64,000 nt of DNA from Oegoconia quadripuncta (lineage: Eukaryota; Arthropoda; Insecta; Lepidoptera; Autostichidae), in assembly GCA_949316235.1 (NCBI GenBank), contig OX438747.1, forward strand, positions 34,983,601 to 35,047,600, written 5' to 3'. This document shows, piece after piece, positions 43,901 to 57,300 of this stretch. The position numbers and the translations under genes were made by a program. The first letter of the stretch is position 1. The number at the start of each line of letters is the position of its first letter. A model generated the notes under the pieces. It was not told the DNA's origin. It worked only from the letters and a program-made list of their open reading frames with translations, and did no database searches.

Positions 43901-46900
43901 ACTTAACCCTCAGATCGTAGGCCGCTTCGTGTGCAGTATATGCACGTGCCGATTTCGGACGGAGGTCGCTCTCGACACTCACGTGGCAGGCCACTACATT
44001 GGCCGCCGTTGCCAGCCATGCGGATACATGTGTTATACAGCCCAACACATGGCCCATCACATGCGAAGCCATCTGAGGACAGTCGAGTGCAAATATTGCG
44101 ACAAATGTTTCAGGTAGGTCTACACTACCTTCACTTAACATCAGGGGGTCTACTCTCTAAGGAAAATAGCTTCGGACGGCCGTAACTTCGGACTTTTTCT
44201 TTTGCAGTTTGCTGTGTCAATTTACTGTGCAGGATCCATCATACACTAACCTTCGTATACAGAAATATACCCTAAGGTTTGCCTGGAAGAGATCGCTGTT
44301 AGCGATAAGGCCGCCTTTTTGTGCGATTAATGATGTACGCTGTATTCTATATGTAGCTTTTGTTAATTGTGCAATAAAGAGTATTTGATTGATTGATTGA
44401 TTGATTGTAAATATTTTTATTTTGCAAAAGGAGGGTAGTCCGCGTCGATATAAGTCTTCGGGACTTCGGTCTTTTTCTTTTGCAGTTTGCTGTGTCCAAT
44501 TATAAACCAATCGTCATTATTTTACTATTGTTGTATATAGTTGGACATCACAAGTTAGTACGGGACGCATGGAACGTCTGAAGTTATGCAAATAAAGGAT
44601 CCTTAGCGGAAGAAAAAGTCCGAAGTTACGGCCGTCTGAAGCTATTTTCCTTAGAGAGTAGACCCCCAGGTGTGATTGAGGTCAGGTGCTAAGCTGTTGT
44701 GCAGAAAAAAAAAATATCAACCAATGCCAGCCGCGTGTATTAAGCGGAACTAAGGCCCGTATTAATAAACCAGTCTCAATACAACTCTTGAGGCCGTATC
44801 GACCGAGATGCGTCTTAAGTAGTTGACGATATCTCAAACTCCGTGCCAATTTATAAACCAATCTTGAGGTCTACTCTGCTGAGATTACTTCTCAACTATT
44901 CGCCTCAGCGGTGAATGAATGATGGAACGAATGGTTGATTTCGTTATGTCAACTATCGGATTAAATCATTAAAATTACGCTCTGAAATATGTTTGTACCA
45001 CAGAATATACAAATTTATTATTATTATTTTTATATTTTATGGCAATCGGTCGTCTTTAATGCGATCAACCATTACTGCCAGTGTCCGGTTGAGAAAAAGA
45101 AAGAAAGAAAGAAAGAAAGAAACTGTTTATTCGCCACTTTGACACATATACAACAATTGTTAGGCAAGTAAAATAACAGAACACTCAGATAAGTGTCGCA
45201 GCAGCGAAAGGGAAACGACTCAGCTATATGCTGACCCTATAAGAGCTCAGCGCTGGTTTACTGTCGCACCCAGAGCAGACGAGTTACCGTCGCTAGTTGC
45301 ATAAAGACAGACAGAAGAAATGAATTAAAATGTGCTATGTAAATTAAATAAATACATAAAGATATTTGTTATGTGCATAAAACTTGTATATATAAATAAA
45401 CTTCCCTTGAAGAACAAAGATAAATAGAAAGAAGTTCACTGTTTGGGAAATGATTAATCGACTAGTGCAACTAAAATATATTGCTGCTAGTATCAATATA
45501 AATATAAATACAATGGCTCAGATCTAATAACGCCTGAATTTGCAAAGAGATGAAATATAAGTAATAATAATAATAAAACGAGTAATTGAAAGAATATTGC
45601 CGCTATACAAGCACGTGAGTAAATGCTGCAAGCTTAGCTTGCTGGTCCAGTAGATACCTTCGGAAGTGCAGTTTAACAGTTGACTTAGAAAGCGGACGTC
45701 TAAGGGGTGGTGGGACGGTTGTGCGGACAAAACGTTGGGTGAGGTTGACCAGTAAGAAATCTGAGCCAAACTATTGGTCTGGGTCCTGTTTGAGCCACCT
45801 AAAACAATAAAGGACGAACACAAATATACATAAAGTAAAACAACACAAAGACTTCACAAATACGGTATTAAATATTATAGTTTAATATTATAATATGTAG
45901 AAATATATTTAGATAAAATATTAACAAATGTGGAATTTGTATATAACAATAGGGATTTCATGTTAATGGGCCTGGGGATATCAGGGGGGAGAATATCATA
46001 CAAAGAAACTGATTGATTAGGGCAGTTAAAGAATATATGGTCTGTGAATATACAAATAGAGGCCATTATTTTCCCATATTTCTTAATTTTTTTATTAAAG
46101 TTACTAAATAACAACCATTTTATAGTGTATTTATTATGCGCGGCGTCCTTTGCCTTTATAGGTAAAAAGCCTTTTTGTGCCTTTGCAGCACTACAAGACA
46201 GTTCGAGAAACACTACAAGGTGGCTCACTTGTCCTTAATTTGCGATTACTGTGGAAAGACACGATCCTCGAAAGCGCTGATGGAGCAGCATATTGTAAGG
46301 TAAGTGTGATGTCCTGGGTCCTCCAGGGCATCGAATATATAAATCATACAACTCAATTTTACAATATTGCAAAGTAAAAATGCACGCCGTGTACAAAAAG
46401 GAAAATCGCTAAATTCTTAATCTATAGACAATGTTATATCTAAAAATACGTTCGGAGACATGTACGTTATATTGGATAATTCGAATACATATCAAATACT
46501 CCCCCCTATACAATGTATTATTACATATATATAATTTACTTATAAATTTAAACGTTGGGGTGGCTTTATGACTCTTAAGGATCGTCTAACACTATTTTCT
46601 TTTTGAATAGGTGAACTCTCAAGTGGTACTATTTTCTTTTGAATAGATGGACTCTTAATTGGTACAATTTGGTGTTGTAAAACTCTCTCTAATGTTTTTA
46701 TCTGTATCAGACATTCCACTTGTTTTATTTTCTAATTGTTCCTTAATACTTATTGGATCATAAATTTGACAATCTCTTGAGAAGCCTTGGGACGAACAAC
46801 TTACTATCTGATCTATGTGTCTTTTCCATATCAAATCTTCTTCAACAACTCTACAAAGTAAAGACATATCAGTAAGTTCTGGGGTGAAATAAATACCCTT

Positions 46901-49900
46901 GGACATACACAGGACAGGACAATCTCACCTGATGGGAAGTGACGATATGGCCGAAGATGAAGCACGCGATCTCAGTAGATGCCTATTCACTCTGCTCTTG
47001 AAGATCCCAAGGTTGTAGGATTCAGGAAAGACTGACGCCGGAAGGGAGTTCCATGCCTTGGCTGTCCTGATGCCATGATTATCCTCGAATATATAAACAT
47101 GGCTCAACAGCGAGATTAATCTTTTTTTTATGCAGAACGGGTTGGTATACTTGAACTCAATCACATCTGATGTTAAGTGAGGTCGAAGGTGGAAGCGTAC
47201 TGACCCGGAAACTCCAACACATTTGGGGGACTGGCTATCTTATCTCTGACAACCGGAACATAACAAAGCCATTAACATTGCTGCTTGGCGGCAGATTTAG
47301 ATAAGATGGTGGTAGCTAGCCAGGCGGGCATTTAAAATGCCCTACCACCAACCAAACCGAGTACTTAAACATGTACCTCGCTGGGGATCGAACCCGCGAC
47401 CTCCGAATCGTAAACCCAATGTTGTTTACATTGAGCCACGGAGGCGGTTCTAGATTTTTTCTTACGTAAATTAAGTTTTCGTAAACATATTGCGATGCTA
47501 ATGTTAATATATTAATTTCTTTAAATTTATTCCTGGGGCCCAGTGTGTAAATCGCGCGAACCGCTCGTTTCTGCAGAACAAAGATAGAATTTATGTCCGC
47601 GGCATTTCTCCACAACAGTTTTAATGTTCACGGCACATATCTATTATCTCCAACAACAACAACTATTAGCAACACTGGCTACCCACCGGTTTGGTTGTGA
47701 ACTTAATTTCTCTTTAATATTTTAATTATTTTTTATGGTTTTTTCCAATTAATGTGTAATTAATTTTGTGATAATTATACCTTGGTACACAATAAATGTA
47801 AAACATAGTAAGTTAAGAGCGTAGACATTGTAAAAATAAGTGTATTGTGCCTTAGAGTGACCATAGTGACAAGTAGACCGTTAGTACGTATATTTTTGAA
47901 ATATTACCCCAAATATAACACGAATTATTTAAAGTGTACTAAAATCATCGATAGTTTCTCTGTTCAAAGCTATTTATGCAATTGTAGTAAGGTTACTTGT
48001 TCGCAGTCGCGCTAAACATAACCTCAATCTTACCGGCTGTTCGCGGCGGTTAGCCTATAAATACCAATCGAATCTATTTTGTAACCCATTTACAATGTCA
48101 ACAAGGATTACTCGAGGTACTGTTGCCACTCGCCAGCTGGAAAATCAACTCCAGTTGACCTTGAACGAGCTAAAGTCATCCAAGGCCTTATGCGAACAGC
48201 TGTTGAGAGAAAGGGATGATAGCGAGAAAGAAGTACTAGAAGTAGTAAATAAAAACACAATGTTAAAGTGTGAGATGGCAGAACTACATACTCGATTCAC
48301 GGACATGGTAGGGCAGAGAGATCAACTTCAGCAAGAGGTGGACCAATTTGACACGAGCAGCCAGGAATTCGAGGACGCCCTCGCGCGTATCGCTGGCCTG
48401 GAGGCCGAGTTGCGTGATGCTAACCGACAGATATCCACACTGCAGACCACTCAAGATGACCAACAATCATCGCGTACACAGTCTCTTTTTGATGAGCTAG
48501 TAGGTAAAGACTCGTCCCTGACTACTGCCATCTCACCAGTAACTATTGATCTAACAAATTGTAATGACATTACATTAAATTCAACTCAATTGAAATCGCC
48601 TATATGCATGACTAGTAAAAATAAGTTGAAAAAATATGTAAAGATCAATAGGTACATTAAAAAAACTCAGTCTTTAGTTAAGAAAAATAGTGCATTTTGT
48701 AAGAACATTTGCCTAACAAAAGAACGTATAAACCTGCTTCATCAATTAGGCGAATGTAATATTAGTTTAGAAAAAAGCAGAAAAACTTATGAATGTGACA
48801 CACGGCACCTCCGCTTGGAAATACACAACCTTAACGAGGCTTTGGTCACTATGACCAATAAATATGACACTGCCCAGAAGGAAATTAGTGAGCATGTACT
48901 GGCCATGGATAACTTATTAAAATTATCCAATTATAACTTAGAGCGATTTGATTCGTTAACGAATAATCACCATTGTGAATGTTTGTCAGCGAACCAGGCA
49001 CCATCCCCATCGCCCGTATGTGGCACTCCTCCGTCGGCCGCCGAGCCCGGGGCGCCGAGTGCAACAGACCATAACACGTCCATTTCGAATAAGATAAATG
49101 TTTTAATGTACAGTGATGAATTTGGAAAAAACCTTGGTTCACAACTATACCGATACATGGGTCAGCCCATTACTAATATGTGTATGCCTGGTGCAAGCTT
49201 CTCCAATATATTGGAGAAGATTGTATCAACTGAATTCCGCCCTGATACAGTATTAATTATATTTGTTGGCAGAAGGCACAAGGCGAACAAAAAAATGTTA
49301 TCTAATTATTTTTCACAGTTGGCATTAATGCCTAACATAATTAAAATTGTTTTGTTTGCCTTGCCCTTCAGCCATAGTCATACTGATGACGAGAACAAGA
49401 CAAGGCATTATGTAAATTGTTTATTACATACATTAGTATGTCGAAATGCAGACAAATTTCACATGATTGACACAAATATACTTGTAAAAAATTTTTATTT
49501 GACAAAAGGTAGATATTATTATCTATCCAAATTTTATAAACAACAGGTAGCAGAGTCGCTATCTTATTATATTAATAACTCTGTCAATATTTTGACAAAA
49601 AAATTGACCACTGCTTCTATTGAGCAGTGTAATGACATAAACAAATCTTTGGAATTTATTCCAATTTTAAATAATTTAAATTAGAATTTAAGACAACGGA
49701 GAGTAACTCTGGCACCTTATTAAAATTAATTAAGAATTATAAAACTATTAATAGCCAGCCCACAAAAATATGTAAATTGAACAATAAATATAATCTAAAA
49801 GTATTTCATCAGAATATTCAGGGCATTTTGGGCAAAGATCTAACAATCGAATTATTTATGAATAATTTTAAAATTGATATTATGTGTCTTACTGAACACT

Positions 49901-52900
49901 GGTTAAAGACCTATGAACTCTTATTTAATTTTAGTGGTCACCAGGTCGCAAGTTCGTTCAGCAGAAAAAACGCCATACGCGGAGGCTCCTTAATACTTAT
50001 TAGAAAAGATTTGAAATTTAAAGAACGTAATGATATTGTGAGTCTATCTGTTGAACGTACTATTGAAATATCTTGTATAGAACTTGAGCGACTTATTGTA
50101 ATGAGCGTATACAGACCCCCAGCTTCTTCATATGACCAGTTTGAAATATGTTTAGATGAAGCGCTGTATAAAATTGGTAATACCAATAAGTACATTTTAA
50201 TTTGTGGCGATTTTAATATCAATATACTGCAAGACACTCCTTTGACTAGAAGATTCCAATCATTTTTTCTTTGTCACAACTTAGTTAATGTTTTTCTTGA
50301 ACCAACCAGGACAACAGCAACTTGTGCAACCTGTCTTGATAATATTTTTGCGAACATTAAACCTGTTTATAAATCTATTGTTAACAAATTACAATCAGAC
50401 CACTCCGGTCAATTACCTATTTTTGAGATTGCTGAAAGAAGGTTGAAAAGAATAATTAAGTGTGTGCCTGTTAACGAAAGTCGGCTACAATTATTTCGAA
50501 ATAATATAATAACAAAAGTGCCTTATTTGACTTATAATGATGATCCAAATAAATTGTATAACACTGTATTTGATTTAACTAAAGATCAATATGAAAAAGT
50601 TTTTAAGTCAAAAACAATAAAAGTCAGCGAGTCGCTAATGTTCAGTGATTGGGCGACAGCAGGAATTCACAAAAGCAGAAATAGATTATATGAACTTTAT
50701 GCCGAAAAATCATATAATAAAAATGATACCTTTGTTAGCTATGTTAGGAATTATTCAAAAATTTTTAAACGCGTTTGTTCTGAGGCTAAATCTATGTTTA
50801 CCATTAGTAAAATTAAAAACAGTTCTAACATCATTAAATCCACTTGGAAAGTCATAAATAATGAGACAAAAAAAGTCGAAGATCGGAATTTAGAATTCAA
50901 TTTGAAATTAAACGATAAAATTATTAGTAATGACTTACAGGTTGCCGAATCATTTGAAAAGTTCTTTACCAACATTCCAATCTCGACCACTAAATCTCTT
51001 AATTCATCTCCCGCTCTGGCTGAATCACTTATCTTACAAAATGTAGAACCATGTGAGATAAACTTTAAATTTACTCATGTAAATAGTAATAGTGTACTGA
51101 AAGCCTTTAAATCATTGCAAATGAAAAAGACTGCTGACGTTCACGGCCTATCAGTTAAAATTATTAATTCCATAATTGATTGTATTGCACCCCACTTGGC
51201 TACTATATTTAACAAATGTGTTGATCGTGGAGTGTTTCCTGATTTAATGAAACTAAGTAAAGTCATTCCATTATTTAAAGCAGGTAGTACATCAGATCCC
51301 ACTAACTTTAGACCTATATCAGTACTACCCACATTTAGTAAAATTTTTGAGAAATTGATTTTAAACCAGTTAATGCCTCATTTTTATCAAAACAATATCA
51401 TGCATCCCAAACAATTTGGATTCACACGGGGTCGCTCAACAACCGATGCAGGTGTTGAGCTAGTTCAACATATTTTTGATGCCTGGGAGAATTCGCGGGA
51501 TGCAATTGGCGTCTTCTGCGATTTGTCAAAGGCTTTTGATTGTGTTCATTATGATATATTAATCAGGAAATTACACCATTACGGCATACAAGGTCAGGCT
51601 TTGAATCTTTTAAAATCATACTTGTATAATAGAATTCAGAGGGTAGATGTTAATGGCACTAAGTCCTCTGGGTCTGAGGTCCATATGGGCGTGCCACAAG
51701 GTTCAATTCTAGGACCATTTTTGTTTCTTGTGTACATTAATGACTTGCCTCATCTTGCCCGGAATAGATGTGAAATAGTATTGTTTGCAGATGACACCTC
51801 TGTGCTATTTAAAGTTAAGAGATATCAATCATCTTGTGACGATGTAAACACTGCTATTTTTGAACTTGTTAACTGGTTTACAGTAAATAATCTTCTTTTG
51901 AATGAAAAAAAAACTAAATGCTTAAAATTTACTTTACCTAATGTTAAACAAATGCCTATTGACATATTTGTACGAGGTGAAAAATTGGACCTTGTAGACA
52001 CTACTGTCTTTTTAGGACTGACATTGGATGCTAAGCTTCAGTGGGGGCCTCATATTGAGAAACTAGCGAAAAAGCTTGCTTCTGCTGCGTATGCAGTCAA
52101 AAAAATCAGAAATTTAACAGACGTTCATACCGCAAGACTGGTTTACTTTAGCTATTTCCACAGTTTGATGTCATATGGCATATTGTTGTGGGGAAACGCT
52201 GCTGACATACATATGATTTTTGTTCTGCAGAAGCGTGCTATTCGTGCCATTTATAAATTAGGACCTAGAGAGTCTCTTAGAGATAAGTTTAAGGAAATTA
52301 ATATCTTAACAATGGCATGTCAATACATTTATGAGAATTTGTTATATGCAAAAAAAAATATAACCTTATTCGCTAAAAATAGTGATAGGCACAATGTTAA
52401 TACAAGGAATAAGAACCAGTTATCTATTTATGTTAGCCGACTTCACAAAGTTAGTAAATCCTTCAAAGGGCAATGTATACGCTTTTATAATAAGGTTCCA
52501 GTAGACATTCAAAATATGCCTTTAAATAAATTTAAAGCAATCATAAAACAGAAATTATTAACAAAAGGCTATTATAACATCACTGACTATTTGAATGATA
52601 AGCAAGCATGGACATAGCTGTCTATTCATATAATTATCAAATCGCAACCTATAATCTGTTTAAAAGAGCAACCCTAGAGTTTCTTGCTCGTTCTTCTCTG
52701 GGGAGTCAGCTTTGTGAATGAGCAGTAAATTTAAACTATAATGTAATATTAATAATAATAGTGACGTTTTCAAGTGATAATTTTATCCTATGAAATAAAA
52801 ATATTTTGATTTTGATTTTGATTTGATTTCCACAGACATCATCTAAAGTTCCAATGCAGGCTCTGCAACTCTGAATACAAGACGTATTGGACTCTCAAAC

Positions 52901-54248
52901 AGCACCGGCTACAGAAACACGACTTCGCTAACAGTGAGGCCGCGTTCTGTGTACAGTGCGACAAGCAGTTCCCCAACGTGCGGGTTTTCAAACAGCATCT
53001 CAGCACTAGTGCCGCTCACGCCGCTGAGAGACCTGTGAAGTGAGTGCACCTATCACTGCTACCCCTAACAATGGATGGATATGGATGGATTGATGGACAT
53101 GGATGGATGGAGGTGTATGTGTGTGTCGCTAAATGGGTCAAATAAACGATTCTTATTTCTATGGATGGATGGATTCATATAGTTGGACGGACATGGATGT
53201 ATAGACATGGATAGATGGCTGGACATGGATGGATGGCTGGACATGGATGGATGGCTGGACATGGATGGATGGCTGGACATGGATGGATGGATATGGATGC
53301 TTAGGCATGGTTGGATTGTTATGGATGGATGGATATACCTGGATAGTTGGGTATATGTGTGTGTCGTTAACTGGGTCAAATAAACGATTCATATTTCTAT
53401 GGATGGATGGATATAGATAGATATACGTAGATGGATTGATATAGGTGGACGGACATGGATGTATAGACACGGATGGATGGCTGGACATGCATGGATGACT
53501 GGACATGGATGGATGGATATGAATGCTTAGACATAGTTGGATTGTTATGGGTGGATGAACATGGATTAATGGATATATGCGTGTGTCGTTAAATGGGTCA
53601 AAAAAAAGATTCTTATTTTTATGGATAGACATGGACGGATGGATATACGAGTAGGTGGACGGATATGTATGGATGGACCGATATGGATGGATGGGCATGG
53701 ATTGATGGATATGGATGGATAGATAAAGCGTTTATTTGTTACTCCAGTCACATACATACATAAAGTTTTAAGATAATTTCTGAAAAGAACTTAGAAATGA
53801 AATGAAATGTTTATTAGAACCAGGTTAAAAAAAGATATACATAGTTTTGGGATGATCACTGGATCTGGCCTCTTCAGGCTTATACACTACACACTATAAC
53901 TACAATAAAAATAAATCTATGAAAAGGGGTTTTAGATTGTGGAAACTTAGAAGGTGGGTACAGAATGTGTCCCCACAGTTGGGGTACAGCCTCCTCTCAC
54001 TGAGAGAGGGTATGGGCCATAATCCAGTGGGCCCCAATGCGGTGGATTTGTGTCAGAGCACAGAATTAATATAGTACTAACGTGCAGAATGGCCACTAAC
54101 TCACGTTCTGTTGAGACCGTCAGAGCCACCCACCTTTAATCATACCCAGGGACAACACCGATAAAGGACTTTTTATTGAAATTAAACACACTTCAAAGAA
54201 ACCACTCATTTTCCTATCATCAGGCTGTAGATGTACTATAAATATATA

Positions 54249-54347
<99 letters not shown>

Positions 54348-57300
54348 TCACTCACTCACTCACTCACTCACTCATACTCTCATACACACACATATGCATA
54401 ACAAATTAGTTTTTGTATTTTATTTCATTCTTATTTTATAAGTAGCATTATATTAACCTATTTCACCTTCACCTTAATTGGACAAGTACCTGACAGTTAG
54501 TTATGGAAGAGCGGAGCCTTCTAACACAGGTATTTTATACTTAAAAGGAGACCCCCGACACCTCATTGATTGTTATGTTAAGGTACTGAAATAAACATTT
54601 TTTCATTTTTCAAAACACAATTTATCCATAGGTACTTAGAATACAAGTTAACATAAAGAATATAAGCGCTTACCAACCAATACACAGAACAAATGGTTGA
54701 TGGTAGGGCATTTTAAATGTCCGCCTGGCTAGCTACCACCATCTTATCTAAATCTGCCGCCAAACAGCAATGTTAATAGCATTGTTGTGTTCCGGTTGTC
54801 AGAGATAAGATAGCCAGTCCCCCAAATGTGTTGGGGTTTCCGGGTCAGTACGCTTCCACCTTCGACCTCATCTTCACTTAACATCAGGTGTGATTGAGGT
54901 CAAGTACAAACCCGTCGTGCATAAAAAAAAAGAAAAAAAAAACACAGACAATATAAACGCTTACTAACTAATACATAAGACGAAGTTAGACGTGAACACT
55001 AAAGTAATATCCCTTGGCATATCTCCGTCCTTTTTGTTGATGTCACCTCAAACAACTTTGTTCACAGAATAAGAGCGAAGGTTCCATGTCCCTCATGCGA
55101 CAAGGTGTACGCACGACGTTATTTCATGGTGAATCATTACCGGCATGTCCACGCTAAACAGTCGCCGCATTACTGCGAGCTCTGCCGTAAGGTGAGTAGA
55201 CAGATGAAGCCTGTACTTGTTCCCACAGTCACAGTACATAGTGTGAGGATCTCGCATTACCACGAATTGAGGAGCTTACCACGAATAATACTATAATTAC
55301 TAATACTACCACGAATAATACTAATACTAGTATTATTATTCGTAGTAGGCTCCTCAATTCGTATATATATGTCGTCGTTGATGGGTTCGGGGTGGGCGTT
55401 GCTAGCGACCGGGACGGTGCCAGTCGCGTGGTAAAGGGTTGCTCGGGCAATGGCGACATTATTGCAAGCTACTATAGGCAAATCTAATACGTATTCACAT
55501 TCGATTATAATCATGGAACCTGAGATGCTTTCTGTTGAAGAGAAAACATGTGCACGCCCCTCGTGCCATACAACTTGGCCCTCGCGTGCAGTCTGTGGAA
55601 TTCAACCGGACCTGGTATTCAATTCCTCCTTGCTCAAATCCCATGATCAACTTCTTATTAGCTAACGACTCACCGGATTCTTCCACGCGTCGGTGATAGT
55701 AGGTAATCTAATCACTCACAGTCGTAGATGTGTTCAGTGGAGCTCCGACTCCTTTGAAGGCTGGTAGCAAAGTGTGTCCCATTTTCGATGCGAAGACCTA
55801 ATATAACTGTTAACGTCGTCACCGCACATTTCCGGCGATACCAGCGCCACCAGGTTTACTTCACATTAACCGCGTATTATGATTGTCAGTTGACCGTTTG
55901 AATAATGAATTCTATCGCTAATTTATCGCTATCTCCGACATATATACAGGGTGTAACGGTTAAGTGTAGTCATATTTTAAGGGCTTGTTCTACCCATCAA
56001 TACGAACAACTTTTACTATGGGGGCAACTTCGAAATCGCGAAAAAAAAATCAGCTGTTTCATACATTGCATCGGGAGGTTATTGAAATTTTCTATGGAAC
56101 AGCTCATTTTTTTTTCGCGATTTCGAAGTTGCCCCCATAGTAAAAGTTGTTCGTATTGATGGGTAGAACAAGCCCTTAAAATATGACTACACTTAACCGT
56201 TACACGGTGTATATCGTGTTAGTATTAGTATTAGTACTAGTACTACTACGAATACTAGGCTGATATCCGTTCTTTATGACAAACGCGATGTTAAATGATG
56301 TAGCTTCATCGCTGATATGTTTAATTTCTTTATCCCGCGGGAACTTTATCGGGATGAAAAGTATCCTATATCTTAATCCAAGGTATATTCTACGTATATA
56401 CCAAATTTCATCCATATCCCTTCCAAAACAAAAATCCAATCATTCACATTTATAATATTAGTTATATAGTATTCGTTAATAAGGGATCTATTTAAAAAAA
56501 AAAATAACGTGAAAAAAACCAGAATATGACTATCACAGTATTACGCTTCTATTTTTTTAACATGAATATTAATGTCATTTCATTCATGCACTTCTCCGTC
56601 GTTTTATTTACGATGGTCGATGGTTTTGTCGGAAACGTCGAATACTACGCGTATTATTGTGGCTCCGATGACGGTAGCGGTCCTTTTGTCGTCAGCACTT
56701 CCTGACGGCCACGCGGCTCCGCGACCACCGCCGCCGCAACCACGAGGGGTTCCTCCCGCCCAGGGACAAGCTCTGCAACCTGTGCGGCCGGGGGTTCTCG
56801 GTATGTATTTACTATTTTTAAGCGAATTCGAATGGTCGTCTGTATGTCATTCATCATTTTCCTTCCCTAGTCCTAATTTATTTGCGGTCTTACGTCTTTG
56901 TCTTCCAATCTCCTCTATCAGCCGTTACCTCATTCACGCCCTTTTCGTTCATATCACCCTTCACACAATCCATTCATCTTTTCCGTGGTCTTCCTTTATA
57001 ACCATCGACATCCATATTCATCACTCTCTTAGGCCCGTATTAATAAACCATTCTCAAGATTGAGAACAGTCTTGTGACCGGTCTCAAGTAAAGGTGTTGA
57101 TTAATAAACCGAACTTGAGACATGAAAAGCACGTGCATACTCAAGCAGTGCTCACTTGAGAGGTGCGCGTATTTATAAACGAAACTCAAGACTATCATTC
57201 ATTCGCCGCTGAGGCGAATTCTTGAGAAGTGATCTCAGCTGAGTGGACCTCAAGATTGGTTTATAAATTAGCACGTAGCTTGAGATAGCGTCAACTGCTT

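Larger units (their letters stand above)
44127..44712 (+). mobile_element. SINE family 1 3'-end fragment, split by a MITE
   Basis: CCTTCACTTAACATCAG (44127-44145) and GTGTGATTGAGGTCAGGTGC with a T/A-rich tail (44690-44712) are adjacent in intact SINEs (for example 61700-61745). A family G MITE lies between. Confidence 0.65.
47640..52826 (+). mobile_element. Full-length CR1/Jockey-group LINE
   Basis: A ~450-base leader, ORF1 (48095-49684), ORF2 (to 52617) with endonuclease and RT, a 3'UTR with AAAAGAGCAACCC and TTTCTTGCTCGTTCTTCTCT, then ATGAAATAAAAATATTTTGA and a TTTTGAT tandem tail. Both frames are open, so the copy may be competent. The left boundary is approximate and no target duplication was found. 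It lies in sense orientation in intron 6 of the zinc-finger gene, its tail 9 bases from exon 7. Confidence 0.8.

Noticed and set aside
44217..44510. 97-residue minus-strand frame
   Set aside because: It lies wholly in MITE G and an inserted retroelement 3' end.
46189..46377. Alternative frame through exon 6
   Set aside because: Only the frame giving TTRQFEKHYKVAH and CDYCGKTRSSK fits the phases and the C2H2 pattern.
53065..53760. Open frames rich in HPSMS or MDGWTW
   Set aside because: Translation of a GGAT minisatellite inside intron 7.
54120..54347. Cys/Val-rich frame
   Set aside because: Translation of a (CA)n microsatellite.
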